Positions 7,928 to 14,978 of a DNA stretch of 35,866 nt are shown here, one piece after another. Both the position numbers and the translations under genes were made by a program. Position 1 is the first letter of the stretch, and each line of letters opens with the position of its first letter. The stretch comes from Planctomycetota bacterium (lineage in GTDB: Bacteria > Planctomycetota > GCA-002687715), in the NCBI GenBank assembly GCA_002687715.1, contig NZBC01000285.1, positions 1-35,866 on the forward strand. Direction: 5' to 3'. Under the pieces are notes generated by a model. That model made no database searches. It saw nothing but the letters and a program-made list of their open reading frames with translations, and was not told the DNA's origin.

Positions 7928-9034
7928 ATGGTGTTCCTTCTCATCGGAACGGGGCTCCTCACGGCCTGCTTGCTGTTGCTCGTGCTGCTGGTGTGGCCGA
8001 TCGTCATCAAGCTGAAGGGACGACGCCCCGAGCGATGGTGGGCCCGTACGCTCAAGGCCCACCTGCTGCTCGTTCCGCTCTATGGGTTCGTGGTGCTGCC
8101 CGCGCTCATGGGTTGGTTCGTTGCGACGCGGGTCGGGACCCGGGGCGACGAACGCGACTATGCCGGCCCGCGTCTCGATGCGGAGGGGCGATGGCTCGTC
8201 CAGGATCGCGCGAGCCTGGGGAACGGGGAGACTGTGGACCGGGCGATCCGCGATGCCGCGACGGGTCGTGCGGTCCGCATCGTCGCGGACGATGGCGTCG
8301 CGATACGTGGCTGGTGGGTCCCGCGTTCCCCGCGACCGCGTCCGCTCACTGCGGTGTGCGTGCACGGGCTGTTCCGGGGCGGTCTCGAGATCGACGCGGT
8401 CGGAGCGATGTTCCGGGAACTCGGGCTCGACGTGCTGCTCATCGAGATGCGCAACCATGGTGGCAGCGACCGTGCTCCGTTCACGGGCGGCCTCCAAGAG
8501 TCGAGGGACGTCGTCGCCGCCACTCGGTGGGTTCAGATCCAGGCGGGGCATGCAGGCGATCGCATCGTCCTGTTCGGGGTGAGCCTCGGCACCGCCGCGG
8601 TCGCACTGGCCCTCCCCCACGTGGATCGCCTTGCTGCGTTGGTGATCGATGCGCCGGTGTCGGATCTCCGCGGGACGGCGCACCGGCTGCTCGCGCCGAA
8701 GCCGGAGGGGACCGGGCGAATCGGGTTTCCCGAGCCGTTTCGCAGCACCTGCCTGTGGTTCTTCGAGGCGTTCTCGAGCGCCGATCTCGACGCCGTGAAG
8801 CCGCTCGCGGCGCTGGCCACCTTGCCGTCGCAGGTCCCCGTTCTCGTCATCGGTGGAGGCGACGATGGCCGAATGCCCCCAGACGAGGTCCGTGACCTGT
8901 ACGCCGGCCTGACCGCGCCCGCGGGTGTCAAGGACCTCTGGATCCGGGACGGATCCGGACACGGCAAGGTCTGGATTGACGATCCGGAGGGGTATCTCCG
9001 GCGGTTGCGGGCCTTGATAAGCCGTATCCCGTAA
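7928..9034 (+). CDS. Membrane-anchored alpha/beta hydrolase
   Basis: A 368-residue protein with two N-terminal hydrophobic segments (about residues 4-27 and 43-63) followed by an alpha/beta hydrolase domain. The oxyanion region is VCVHGLFRGG. The nucleophile elbow is GVSLGT with Ser219, and the acid and base are probably in GGGDDGRMPP and GSGHGKVW. IEMRNHGGSD is typical of serine hydrolases related to BEM46 and acyl-ester hydrolases. The substrate cannot be told from sequence. It begins 12 bases after the amidase stop without a strong Shine-Dalgarno sequence, so it is probably in the same operon. Confidence 0.8.
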   Translation: MVFLLIGTGLLTACLLLLVLLVWPIVIKLKGRRPERWWARTLKAHLLLVPLYGFVVLPALMGWFVATRVGTRGDERDYAGPRLDAEGRWLVQDRASLGNGETVDRAIRDAATGRAVRIVADDGVAIRGWWVPRSPRPRPLTAVCVHGLFRGGLEIDAVGAMFRELGLDVLLIEMRNHGGSDRAPFTGGLQESRDVVAATRWVQIQAGHAGDRIVLFGVSLGTAAVALALPHVDRLAALVIDAPVSDLRGTAHRLLAPKPEGTGRIGFPEPFRSTCLWFFEAFSSADLDAVKPLAALATLPSQVPVLVIGGGDDGRMPPDEVRDLYAGLTAPAGVKDLWIRDGSGHGKVWIDDPEGYLRRLRALISRIP

Positions 9035-9077
9035 CTCATCCTTTGGCGCTCCCAGGTGCGGAGCAAGGAGCCAGACT

Positions 9078-9698
9078 GTGGACAGCCGGATCATGATCAA
9101 TGGCCTCACCCGGCCGGAAGACGCAGCCCTTTCCCTCGAATTCGGGGCCACGTACCTCGGGTGTGAGCTCGTTCCCGAGTCGCCCCGGTGCGTCTCCGCC
9201 AGTGTCGCAAAGGACATCTTCGCGCCGGCTGTCGGCCAGCGCGCCATCACCAAGGTGCTGAGCTTTCGCGGCTCGACCGTCGAAGAGGTGACCGAGGCAG
9301 CCAAGGAGGCGGGCACGCGCCACGTCATGGTTTGCGACTTCCTGGAGTCGGACGCCGAGCTGCTCGAGAAGGGCGGCCACACGGTGTATCGGGTCTACGA
9401 GGTGCCGACAGGCAGCAACATGTTGCCGCCCATGCTTCCCGAGCCGCAGCGGCGCCGCCCGGCCGTCCTCACCACGACGTCGAGCGTCAACGACCTCACC
9501 TTCCCCTGGGAGATCCTGGGCAACCAGGCTCCGGAGGCGACGTTCATCGGAGGCAGCGTCAATCCGGAGAACGTGTGCGCCCTCCTGACGCATCACCCCT
9601 ACGGCATGATCGTCAACGCGGGCGTCGAGCACGAGTTGGGGATCAAGGACGCGGACCGGCTCGCCCTGTTCTTCGACACGCTCGTGAACGGGTTCTAA
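9078..9698 (+). CDS. TrpF-like (phosphoribosylanthranilate isomerase fold) protein with altered active site
   Basis: A 206-residue small TIM barrel. It aligns with TrpF along its length: INGLTRPEDAA (residues 7-17) with the ICGIT-EDA start, SPRCVS (35-40) with the Arg loop, GGSVNPENV (158-166) with GGLNPENV, and VNAGVEHELGIKD (179-191) with VSSGVE-PGxKD. However, the catalytic Cys of the ICG motif is Asn8, and the catalytic Asp of the LLD strand falls at Thr132 or Thr133. The phosphate-binding glycines are kept. A standard TrpF reaction is therefore doubtful, and it may bind or convert another phosphosugar. The GTG at 9078 is chosen because AAGGAG lies seven bases upstream. No other trp genes are nearby. 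Confidence 0.7.
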   Translation: MDSRIMINGLTRPEDAALSLEFGATYLGCELVPESPRCVSASVAKDIFAPAVGQRAITKVLSFRGSTVEEVTEAAKEAGTRHVMVCDFLESDAELLEKGGHTVYRVYEVPTGSNMLPPMLPEPQRRRPAVLTTTSSVNDLTFPWEILGNQAPEATFIGGSVNPENVCALLTHHPYGMIVNAGVEHELGIKDADRLALFFDTLVNGF

Positions 9699-9733
9699 CC
9701 GTGGTTCGCGCTGCCCCGTAGGAGATCAGGGGA

Positions 9734-9821
9734 GCAGAGGTTAAGGAGAACCCAGGAACCCAGGAACGGAAACAGATCCGATCTGAATCCTGGGCTCCTG
9801 GGTTCTCCTTTTCTCCTCTGC
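9734..9821. repeat. Long imperfect inverted repeat between convergent genes, probable bidirectional terminator
   Basis: Arms of about 30 bases (9734-9766 and 9785-9821) can pair with a few mismatches and a small bulge, around a loop that holds CAGATCCGATCTG. Each arm contains a short tandem direct repeat of CCCAGGAA type. It fills the space between the TrpF-like stop (9698) and the GGDEF gene stop (9856), which run towards each other. The plus-strand side continues into TTTTCTCCTCT. Terminating both transcripts is the simplest role; the internal repeats suggest that it may also be a dispersed element. Confidence 0.65.
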
Positions 9822-9855
9822 GGTCCTGCCGCTGAGGCACCCAAACCCAGCTCGC

Positions 9856-11835
9856 TTAGAACTGCTCCCGGACTGCAGCCATGCCCACGCTGTTGCGACC
9901 CTCGGCCTTGCCGAGGTACAGCGAGGAGTCGGCCATCGCGAGCAGGCAGGCGGCTTCGATGGGTTCGCCATCCCACCAGCTCACGCCGATGCTGACGCCC
10001 AGTGGTTCCATGACCTCGAGCCAACGAGCGTCCATGGCGACGTCCTGGGCGCTTTGGCGGATACGCTCCGCAATCCCCTGCGCCTCGTCGAGGGAGACGT
10101 CCCGCAGCAAGACGAGGAATTCGTCCCCGCCGTAGCGACCGAGGCTGTCTTGCGTCCGGAGCGGTTCCTGCATCGCGTTCGCCATCTGCTTGAGGAACTC
10201 GTCACCCGCCTGGTGGCCCAAGGCGTCGTTGACGGCCTTGAAGTTGTCGAGGTCGACGAGCAGAACGGCGAACGGATGTCGCTCCTCGGCTCGGAACCCC
10301 GAGAGCTGCTCGAGCTGCTCGACGACGACCCGCCGGGTCGCGACTGTGGTCAGGGGATCGACCGTGGCCTGCTGCAGGACCTCGCCGTAGAGGCTTGCAT
10401 TCTCGAGGCCGAGCGCTGCGGCGGTGGCGAGGATGTTGAGGAACTCTCCCTTGGCGGCGGTCTCCTCGCGGCCGTGTGCGACGGCGAGTCCGAGGATTCC
10501 CGACCATGATCCGCGCGACATGATCGGGGCCATGCAGAACAACGCGCTGTCTCCCAGCTCCGCACGAAGCAGTCGGGCGGTCGCGCCGCTCTTCGCAGTA
10601 ACGGCGGCGCCCTGGATCAGGGCGACACGAATCTCCCGATCGAAGCGACCCAGGTCCAGCAGCAGCGGGACCACGTCCGGCGCGCCGCCCTCGTGCAGGA
10701 TGAACGCGACGCCTTCCTGTCGGCCGTCGTGGTCGGTGGACGCGACGAGGAACGTGGCGTTGGCCCCGTAGTGTTCGAGCAGGCTTTCGAGGATCGAGTA
10801 CCGCAGCGCCTCGGCATCGAGGCCCATGGTCAATGACGCGAACGTGGCGACGAGACTCCGGGTCTCGTTCACGCGGACCTCGAGCTCCATGCGGGTGCGC
10901 TCGTAATCCGAGTTCAGCTTCGCGAGGCGGCGGTTCGCGGACAGCAGCGCCTCGAAACCGGTCCCGCCGCCTTCGTCGCCGTCAAGGAGCGCGGATCCTG
11001 TCTCCGGATCGGCGAGCCGGGCGGCGCGGGCGGCGCTCTCCGCGAGGGCGTGGATCGTGGCCGGCTGGAGGTCTAGCGCGCGCTCGTCCTCGGGGTCGAG
11101 GGGGGTGCCGAGCGCGCGGCGCAGCACGGGATGCCCGAGCAACGGGGCCAGGCGGTCGGCGGCGTTGACGGCGACCACGTCAGGCGTCGGGGCGATGCTC
11201 GGTGCTTCGAGTGCGTTGATCAGAGTCCTGATGACGGCCGGGATCCCGAGGGCAGCGGCCGCTTCAGAGGACAGCGCGGCCGCGCTCGTGCCGAGACAGC
11301 GGCGGTCCGCCTCCGAAAGGGGCAGGCCGGTCTCCACCGCGCGCTCGACCGCGTCCATACAATCCGGGGAGACCCGAAGAATGGCGAGCCGTCCGATCTC
11401 GTGGAGCACACCGAGCGTCGCGGCGATCTCGCGGTTCCCGAGCGCTCGGGGTGCGAGATCCCGTGCCATCTCCGAGACGGCCAACGCGTGGGCCCACACC
11501 GTTCGTGACAGCGCAGCGTGGGGTAGCCCGTCGACGAGTTCCGCCTTCAACGCGCTGATCATGGCGAGACGTGCGGCGTACGCGGGACCGAGCGTTCGGA
11601 CCACTCCGGCCACGTCACTCGAGTCGGTGAACACGTCCGGGCGAAGCGTACGTGCACCGGCCACGATCGTCTCGCCAAGGCACTCGTTGTGGCCGATGAG
11701 TGTCTCCAGCTCCTGCCGGGCGAGGTTCCCATCGCACGCCGCATCGATCAGACGGATGGTCTCACGAGTCAGCGGACGCAGGTTCGCGAAGATCGAGCTC
11801 GAGTCCGGGTTGGTAGCGGGGGGGCGGTGGCTCAT
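9856..11835 (-). CDS. HDOD-GAF-GGDEF signalling protein, probable diguanylate cyclase
   Basis: A 659-residue soluble protein. Residues about 20-225 form an HDOD domain with the motif GVLHEIGRLAIL, about 310-480 a GAF-like sensory domain, and about 490-655 a GGDEF domain. The active site reads GRYGGDEF with GGDEF at 569-573, and VDLDNFKAVNDALGHQAGD supplies the metal and nucleotide contacts. The inhibitory RxxD site (RTQD, 560-563) lies exactly five residues before GGDEF. The enzyme should therefore make cyclic di-GMP from GTP with product inhibition. Its ATG overlaps the stop of the receiver-CheX gene by four bases (ATGA), so the two are translated together and it may be the output partner of that receiver. 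Confidence 0.9.
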   Translation of the reverse strand: MSHRPPATNPDSSSIFANLRPLTRETIRLIDAACDGNLARQELETLIGHNECLGETIVAGARTLRPDVFTDSSDVAGVVRTLGPAYAARLAMISALKAELVDGLPHAALSRTVWAHALAVSEMARDLAPRALGNREIAATLGVLHEIGRLAILRVSPDCMDAVERAVETGLPLSEADRRCLGTSAAALSSEAAAALGIPAVIRTLINALEAPSIAPTPDVVAVNAADRLAPLLGHPVLRRALGTPLDPEDERALDLQPATIHALAESAARAARLADPETGSALLDGDEGGGTGFEALLSANRRLAKLNSDYERTRMELEVRVNETRSLVATFASLTMGLDAEALRYSILESLLEHYGANATFLVASTDHDGRQEGVAFILHEGGAPDVVPLLLDLGRFDREIRVALIQGAAVTAKSGATARLLRAELGDSALFCMAPIMSRGSWSGILGLAVAHGREETAAKGEFLNILATAAALGLENASLYGEVLQQATVDPLTTVATRRVVVEQLEQLSGFRAEERHPFAVLLVDLDNFKAVNDALGHQAGDEFLKQMANAMQEPLRTQDSLGRYGGDEFLVLLRDVSLDEAQGIAERIRQSAQDVAMDARWLEVMEPLGVSIGVSWWDGEPIEAACLLAMADSSLYLGKAEGRNSVGMAAVREQF

Positions 11836-12740
11836 GACGCGGAGGTGGGCCCTCCTGCCCGATGCAGCATCAAGGATGCGATCATCATCAAGTCGATCGC
11901 GATGCTGATGACCACGCGTCCCGGGTGACCGTCCACCTCGAGTCCGCTGGTGAAGACCGCTTCGTCTGGGTCGTTGGCGTCATCGCACCGCGGCGACCGG
12001 ATCCTGACTCCCCCCGAGACCGACTGCTCGGTCCGGCTGACGATCACGGATCGAATGCGATTCGCGATCGCCTCCGCGACGGCCGGTGGCTCGTCCGCCA
12101 CGGCCGATCCCATCTCGTCCAGGGTGTTTCCCAGGAGGGCGCCGCTGAGTTCGAGGCTCAGCTGGGCACGCAGACCGCTGCCGGATTCGATCTCGACCTG
12201 GACGGTGGCGGCGGTCCGCGAACGAGCGGACGTGGGGTCGAGTCGTTGGGTCAACGTGGTGAGCGCGCCCAGCGCATCCGCCATGGCGGTTGCGGCTTCG
12301 AACCAGGCCTCACCAGCTGATTCCTGTGCGGGGTTCCGGGGCGCCGGCGGCGCGGGGGCGGTCGAATCGCTAGGATCGGGGCGGCTGACCAGACGCTCTA
12401 CGAGGGCCCGCGCCCGACCCGGGGTCAGGAGCTCCGGCTTCACGACGAACTCCGTCGCCCCCAACTCGCGAACCCTCGATTCGACGGACGGTTGGGTGTT
12501 CGCGGTGCAGACGACCAGCGGCCCGGTGTATCCGGCCTCCCGTGCCGCCTTGACGAACTCGAAGCCGTTCATGTTGGGCATGAGCAGGTCGACGAGGATC
12601 AGATCCGGTCGAGGACCTGCGGCCAGTATGGACAATGCCTCACGACCGTCTCCGGCCTCGACAACATCCGCACGACCGCCGAGGTCACGACGCAGGAGTG
12701 CGCGCGTGAACCTGGAGTCGTCCACGATCAGGATCCGCAT
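11832..12740 (-). CDS. Response regulator with C-terminal CheX-like domain
   Basis: A 302-residue protein. Residues 1-118 are a receiver domain with acidic pair Asp7-Asp8, phospho-acceptor Asp51 in LILVDLLMPN, Thr79 and Lys101 in VVKPE. A Pro/Ala-rich linker leads to a C-terminal domain (about 150-300) that resembles CheX/CheC phosphatases. It contains LSGALLGNTLDEM and EAIANRI followed, after exactly 22 residues, by the Pro of RSPRC, as in the N-x22-P part of the CheC/CheX signature. The Glu of that signature is one residue out of register, so phosphatase activity is uncertain. The start at 12740 is set by the receiver's first strand. It is first in an operon with the GGDEF gene and is divergent from the HPt gene. 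Confidence 0.8.
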   Translation of the reverse strand: MRILIVDDSRFTRALLRRDLGGRADVVEAGDGREALSILAAGPRPDLILVDLLMPNMNGFEFVKAAREAGYTGPLVVCTANTQPSVESRVRELGATEFVVKPELLTPGRARALVERLVSRPDPSDSTAPAPPAPRNPAQESAGEAWFEAATAMADALGALTTLTQRLDPTSARSRTAATVQVEIESGSGLRAQLSLELSGALLGNTLDEMGSAVADEPPAVAEAIANRIRSVIVSRTEQSVSGGVRIRSPRCDDANDPDEAVFTSGLEVDGHPGRVVISIAIDLMMIASLMLHRAGGPTSAS

Positions 12741-13033
12741 GAACCTAGGGCCGCCCCAAGCGTCCGTCCCCGCCTCAACGAGCAACAGCCGCGTTTCTCG
12801 GTCCCCCCCGTTGCGAAGCGGTCCGCCCGGAGCAAACCACACTTCACTACCTGCCCTGTCGTCTCTAGCCGGCTGTGCGCTTGACGGAAGCGCCCCACTC
12901 AGCCCGACGGTGTCCAAGAACGCGACGCTCTACTCAATCGCACCGAGAACGGATGACGATGGAGACGACAGAGGGTCAGGCGCTGCGACGAGGATCGCGG
13001 CGCTTCTCCGGTTGTCCAGCGAGGGACGAAAAC

Positions 13034-13363
13034 ATGCTCGACAGGGCTGTCTTTGAAGAGTTGACAGGGGGAGATCCTGAGGTCTCCCGCGAGCTCACGG
13101 ACCTTTTCCGCGAGGATGCGGGTGAGTTGCTCGACGGGCTGGCCAAGGCCATTGAAGCTGCCGACGACGAGACGGTTCGCCGCATCGGGCACACGATGAA
13201 ATCGTCGACCGGCTCCATGGGGGCGACCGCGGCGAGCACACTCGCCAAGGACATCGAGCGCGAGGGCATGGCCAAGGCGGTGGCGACCTTCGAGGAGTTG
13301 AAGACGAGCGTCCAGGTGGCGATCGACGACATGGAAGCCTGCTGCCCGGTCGTCGGGATCTGA
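13034..13363 (+). CDS. Histidine phosphotransfer (HPt) domain protein
   Basis: A 109-residue single-domain protein that should relay phosphate between a hybrid kinase and a response regulator. The phospho-accepting His53 lies in IGHTMKSSTGSMGA, a close match to the HPt consensus H-x-[LM]-K-[GS]-S-x4-GA. The remainder is a helical bundle (LTDLFREDAGELLDGLAKAIEA, then the C-terminal helices). The ATG at 13034 is preceded by GAGGGA eight bases upstream; longer upstream reading frames have no HPt character. It is transcribed away from the receiver-CheX gene across a 293-bp gap with no recognised gene, so shared control is likely. No histidine kinase is in the window. Confidence 0.85.
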   Translation: MLDRAVFEELTGGDPEVSRELTDLFREDAGELLDGLAKAIEAADDETVRRIGHTMKSSTGSMGATAASTLAKDIEREGMAKAVATFEELKTSVQVAIDDMEACCPVVGI

Positions 13364-13413
13364 GCCGTCGCCGCTCCGAAGCGCGGAGCCCAAGCCGTGG
13401 TAGCCTCCCCCGC

Positions 13414-14799
13414 ATGAGGCTGCCGATCATCTGCCTCGCCACGTTGCTGGCGGGGTGTGTGTCCACGTCGCGAGACGCGCTCGACTCCGTCATCGATACC
13501 GCTGCCGGCGACGCGGTCCAGGTGTCCGTCCATGCCGTCGACCTGCGGAGTGGCGAGGTCGTGTTCAGTCGCTCCCCCCGGCTGCTCATGCGACCGGGCT
13601 CGACGATGAAGCTGCTGACCACGTGCGCGGTCGCCGCCTCGAGGCCGGATCTGGTCGTGAAGACAATGGTCAGGGCTCGAACGAACGGCATCGCGCTCAT
13701 CGGCGGGGGGGACCCGATGTTCGCGTCCGCGGATCTCGAGGCCCTCGTCGATCAACTCGTCGCGAAGGGACTCGAGGGGACACGCGGGCCGATCGTGTGC
13801 CAAGACCCCCTGGCCGATGAGGACTCCTTCGGCCAAGGGTGGATGTGGGACGACGAGCCCGAGGCCTTCATGCCCCACGTCTCCGGGCTCACCGTCGATC
13901 GCGGTTGCGTGACCGTCACCGTGCGTGCGGGAGAGCCGGATTCGATCGTGTCCATGACTCCCGCATCGGATCATCTCGAGGTGCGTCGTTCCCTCGATGC
14001 AGGTCCCGTCCGCATCGTGCGGCATCCGGTGCGACGGCCATTCACCGTCCATGTCTCAGGGACCCCGTCGGGCGCAGCTCCCGCATCGCGGACGATCTCC
14101 GTACCCGCGCCGGCGCTTCACGCCGGAAGGGTCTTCAAAGCGATCCTGATGCGCCGTGGCCTCGCCACCGGCGACGTTCGGGTCGTCACCAGCCCGCTCG
14201 GCGAGGGAGGGGAGATCCTGGCCGTCCGCGAACGGCGGCTTCCGGAGTTGCTGGCCCGCAGCAACGGTCCGAGCGACAACCTCGTGACCGAGCTCCTCCT
14301 GCGCCACCTGGGGACGCCTGACGTTGCCAGGTCGAGGGGGCGGGTCGGCGGGCCCGACGCGGGCCTCGACAAGGTGCGCGACCACCTCACCGCTTGCGGA
14401 GTCGACCCTGCCGGCTACCGCCTCGCGGACGGGTCTGGCGTTTCGCACTACAACCTCGTCTCGGCGCACCTCCTCGTGGCGCTGCTCCGCGACCTGCGGG
14501 GACGGCCGGGACCCGGGTGGGCCCTCCTGCGGGAGAGCCTGCCCCGCGCCGGTCGCGACGGCACGTTGAAGGGCCGCTTTCGCGATACTCCAGCGCTGGG
14601 CCATGTCCGCGCCAAGACGGGCACGATCTCCGGCGTGTCCGCGCTCGCGGGCGTGATCTCAGCGAAAGCGGGCGAGAACGACGCCGCCGTAGTCTTCGCC
14701 ATCCTCGTCCAGAACTTCACGGGCCCCGCGCGACCCTGGCGCGTGCTGCAGGAGCGCATCGTCCTCGCGTTGATGGAGCGTGCCGGCCTTGGGGGGTAA
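13414..14799 (+). CDS. dacB: D-alanyl-D-alanine carboxypeptidase/endopeptidase, PBP4 family (S13)
   Basis: A 461-residue penicillin-binding protein that trims or cuts peptide cross-links of peptidoglycan in the periplasm. All three active-site motifs are present: SxxK as Ser63-Thr-Met-Lys66 in RPGSTMKLL, SxN as Ser287-Asp-Asn289 in NGPSDNLVTELL, and KTG from Lys401 in AKTGTISGVSALAG. GGGDPMF and DGSGVSHYN are further family motifs. The N-terminus has the lipobox LLAGC with Cys15, so this homolog is probably lipid-anchored, whereas E. coli DacB is a secreted protein. The length fits the family. A terminator follows directly. Confidence 0.9.
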   Translation: MRLPIICLATLLAGCVSTSRDALDSVIDTAAGDAVQVSVHAVDLRSGEVVFSRSPRLLMRPGSTMKLLTTCAVAASRPDLVVKTMVRARTNGIALIGGGDPMFASADLEALVDQLVAKGLEGTRGPIVCQDPLADEDSFGQGWMWDDEPEAFMPHVSGLTVDRGCVTVTVRAGEPDSIVSMTPASDHLEVRRSLDAGPVRIVRHPVRRPFTVHVSGTPSGAAPASRTISVPAPALHAGRVFKAILMRRGLATGDVRVVTSPLGEGGEILAVRERRLPELLARSNGPSDNLVTELLLRHLGTPDVARSRGRVGGPDAGLDKVRDHLTACGVDPAGYRLADGSGVSHYNLVSAHLLVALLRDLRGRPGPGWALLRESLPRAGRDGTLKGRFRDTPALGHVRAKTGTISGVSALAGVISAKAGENDAAVVFAILVQNFTGPARPWRVLQERIVLALMERAGLGG

Positions 14800-14806
14800 C
14801 TAAATA

Positions 14807-14836
14807 CGCCCCCACGACCCGGAGGTCGCGGGGGCG
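14807..14836 (+). terminator. Terminator after the PBP4-type gene
   Basis: A 13-bp GC-rich stem with one mismatch (14807-14819 with 14824-14836) closes a four-base loop eight bases after the stop codon. The downstream T-tract is broken (TCTCGTCCCCGTCCCGTTTT). On the opposite strand it is followed by TATTTAGTTA, so it may work in both directions. Confidence 0.65.
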
Positions 14837-14978
14837 TCTCGTCCCCGTCCCGTTTTGCGATTGGAGCCGTTGGCCGCGATCTTCCCCCGAAGGCGCTGAC
14901 GACTCGGCAACTTAGAGATCGGTCGGCGCAGGTTTGAACCTGAAGCCGAATCCGGGTTTTTCTCGTCGCCTGGGCGGC

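Noticed and set aside
6944..9382. Open frame of 812 codons on the minus strand
   Set aside because: Antisense to the amidase, hydrolase and part of the TrpF-like gene, all with conserved catalytic motifs. Its composition is low-complexity and no family was recognised.
12741..13033. Intergenic region between the receiver-CheX and HPt genes, with an isolated TTGACG
   Set aside because: No matching -10 box at a suitable distance and no small conserved frame, so no promoter was called.
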